This document shows positions 63,450 to 64,000 of a DNA stretch of 64,000 nt, in pieces. The translations under genes and the position numbers were made by a program. How positions within the stretch are numbered: position 1 is the first letter of the stretch; each line of letters starts with the position of its first letter. This DNA comes from Euclidia mi (lineage: Eukaryota > Arthropoda > Insecta > Lepidoptera > Erebidae). The stretch is taken from contig OX123186.2 of the NCBI GenBank assembly GCA_944739405.2, positions 40,781,551 through 40,845,550 on the forward strand, written 5' to 3'. Below the pieces are notes generated by a model. The model searched no databases. It had not been told where the DNA came from and worked only from the letters and a program-made list of their open reading frames with translations.

Positions 63450-63645
63450 TATCTTTTTTTTTGTTGTTTTACGAGGTGGAAAATCCCTTCGGATCTCCGA
63501 CTCTTGGGGAACCACTAAAAACCACCTCGACTTTCTCATGTACCCGTGTGTCGGAGGGTCGGGTATCGCCGAAGCATTCGTCGCAACACTGACACGCCTC
63601 TCCTCCCGCGACCGCACCCGACTGCGAGGGACAGACAACTAAAAA
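63450..63645 (-). mobile_element. GC-rich retroposon, internally deleted copy
   Basis: Same orientation as 24549-25145: an A tail (t run at 63451-63463), gtgtcggagggtcgggtatc and gccgaagcattcgtcgcaac. It then jumps to actgacacgcctctcctccc and cgactgcgagggacag, which lie about 250 bp further on in the full copy. The break lies in a cgcaacac-type word repeated in the full element, so deletion between short direct repeats is likely. Confidence 0.7.
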
Positions 63646-63708
63646 AAATAAAACTACGTTAAATCAGGCATTGCTGTCAGAAGTCAAGCTGTTAAGACCA
63701 TTGTTTAT

Positions 63709-64000
63709 TTGTGTTGTGTTTTATTTGCACATACGACTCGAGCGTGTTACTTTAATTTTATAAACCATAATAGTTCTTATGTGTGTGGGCAAGTCGGTAG
63801 CCAGACCTCGTCGGACATTCCTCGATCAAATTGGGGACGTCCTAAAAACGGCAAGGTCCGAAGTACTCGAAACCGGCGAGCATGTATGAAAAGAGTAATG
63901 AGTGTAGAGGAAGCGCGTGAGGTTTGTAAGGATAGAAGCAAGTAGCGTTCTGTTGTCTCTGCCTACCCCGACGGGAATAAGGCGTGAGTATATGTATGTA
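63709..64000 (+). pseudogene. C-terminus and 3' tail of another LINE, cut by window end
   Basis: The frame gives GRPKNGKVRSTRNRRACMKR and VMSVEEAREVCKDRSK, then TAG (63943-63945) where Trp is expected, then RSVVSAYPDGNKA and TGA at 63973-63975. The pattern resembles the end of lepidopteran endonuclease-RT proteins, possibly of the RTE kind (recollection). The stop is followed directly by gtatatgtatgta, so the coding region runs almost to the tail. This last 50 bp is the same sequence that ends SINEs A and B. Confidence 0.6.

Noticed and set aside
1..64000. CRISPR array, operon structure or bacterial-type system
   Set aside because: No regularly spaced direct repeats were seen. Gene content and repeats are those of an insect genome.

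Overview
The window looks like a transposon-dense stretch of a lepidopteran (moth or butterfly) genome. It is AT-rich and intron-style eukaryotic DNA with no operon structure. It carries several tRNA-headed SINEs with tails typical of Lepidoptera, non-LTR elements of the Jockey/CR1 kind, and BEL/Pao, piggyBac, mariner, PIF/Harbinger-like, Penelope-like and Helitron-like elements. I found no convincing single-copy host gene. Almost every coding frame that can be recognised belongs to a mobile element.

Layout. 0-5 kb: relic reverse transcriptase (1.93-2.36 kb) and a Penelope-like GIY-YIG fragment (3.80-4.55 kb). 5.1-9.7 kb: a 5'-truncated two-ORF LINE (family alpha, copy 1). 10.3-18.3 kb: two relatives of a long-TIR element carrying a cysteine-rich protein tail (A at 10.31-11.36 kb, B at about 16.5-18.34 kb), a 1.17-kb TIR element at 11.41-12.57 kb, and SINEs. 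18.3-28.4 kb: sparse DNA with SINEs, a 1-kb PIF/Harbinger-like deletion derivative (22.0-23.0 kb), a GC-rich retroposon nested in a MITE end (24.5-25.2 kb), a broken second copy of LINE alpha (25.2-26.6 kb) and a 386-bp MITE. 28.5-31.8 kb: a piggyBac deletion derivative bounded by TTAA. 32.25-39.98 kb: a complete BEL/Pao LTR retrotransposon on the minus strand, with two LTRs, a 5-bp GTTAC duplication, gag-protease, RNase H and integrase, but no reverse-transcriptase palm. 40.9-45.2 kb: a LINE with an intact 973-codon endonuclease-RT frame and a mariner-like element in its 5' leader. 45.2-49.2 kb: an intact 1195-codon R4/Dong-like retrotransposon (minus strand) sitting in the (ATT)n tail of that LINE. 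50.5-55.3 kb: LINE family beta, nearly full length but broken (minus strand). 57-64 kb: LINE and SINE tails, a microsatellite, a second Helitron-like copy, two more GC-rich retroposon copies, and the C-terminus of another LINE at the window edge.

The elements work as nested layers rather than as a pathway. Autonomous elements (the R4/Dong-like element and the 973-codon LINE) could supply enzymes. Non-autonomous ones (SINEs, MITEs, Helitron-like and GC-rich retroposons, piggyBac and Harbinger deletion derivatives) carry only recognition ends. The SINEs end in the same sequence as the LINE at the right window edge, including that LINE's stop codon, which suggests they borrow its machinery.

The most interesting recurring signal is a set of perfect or near-perfect hairpins with 0-8 nt loops scattered over the window. 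One of them can be polarised: it is present in one LTR of the BEL element and absent from its sister LTR, so it arose after insertion by a foldback or template-switch event.
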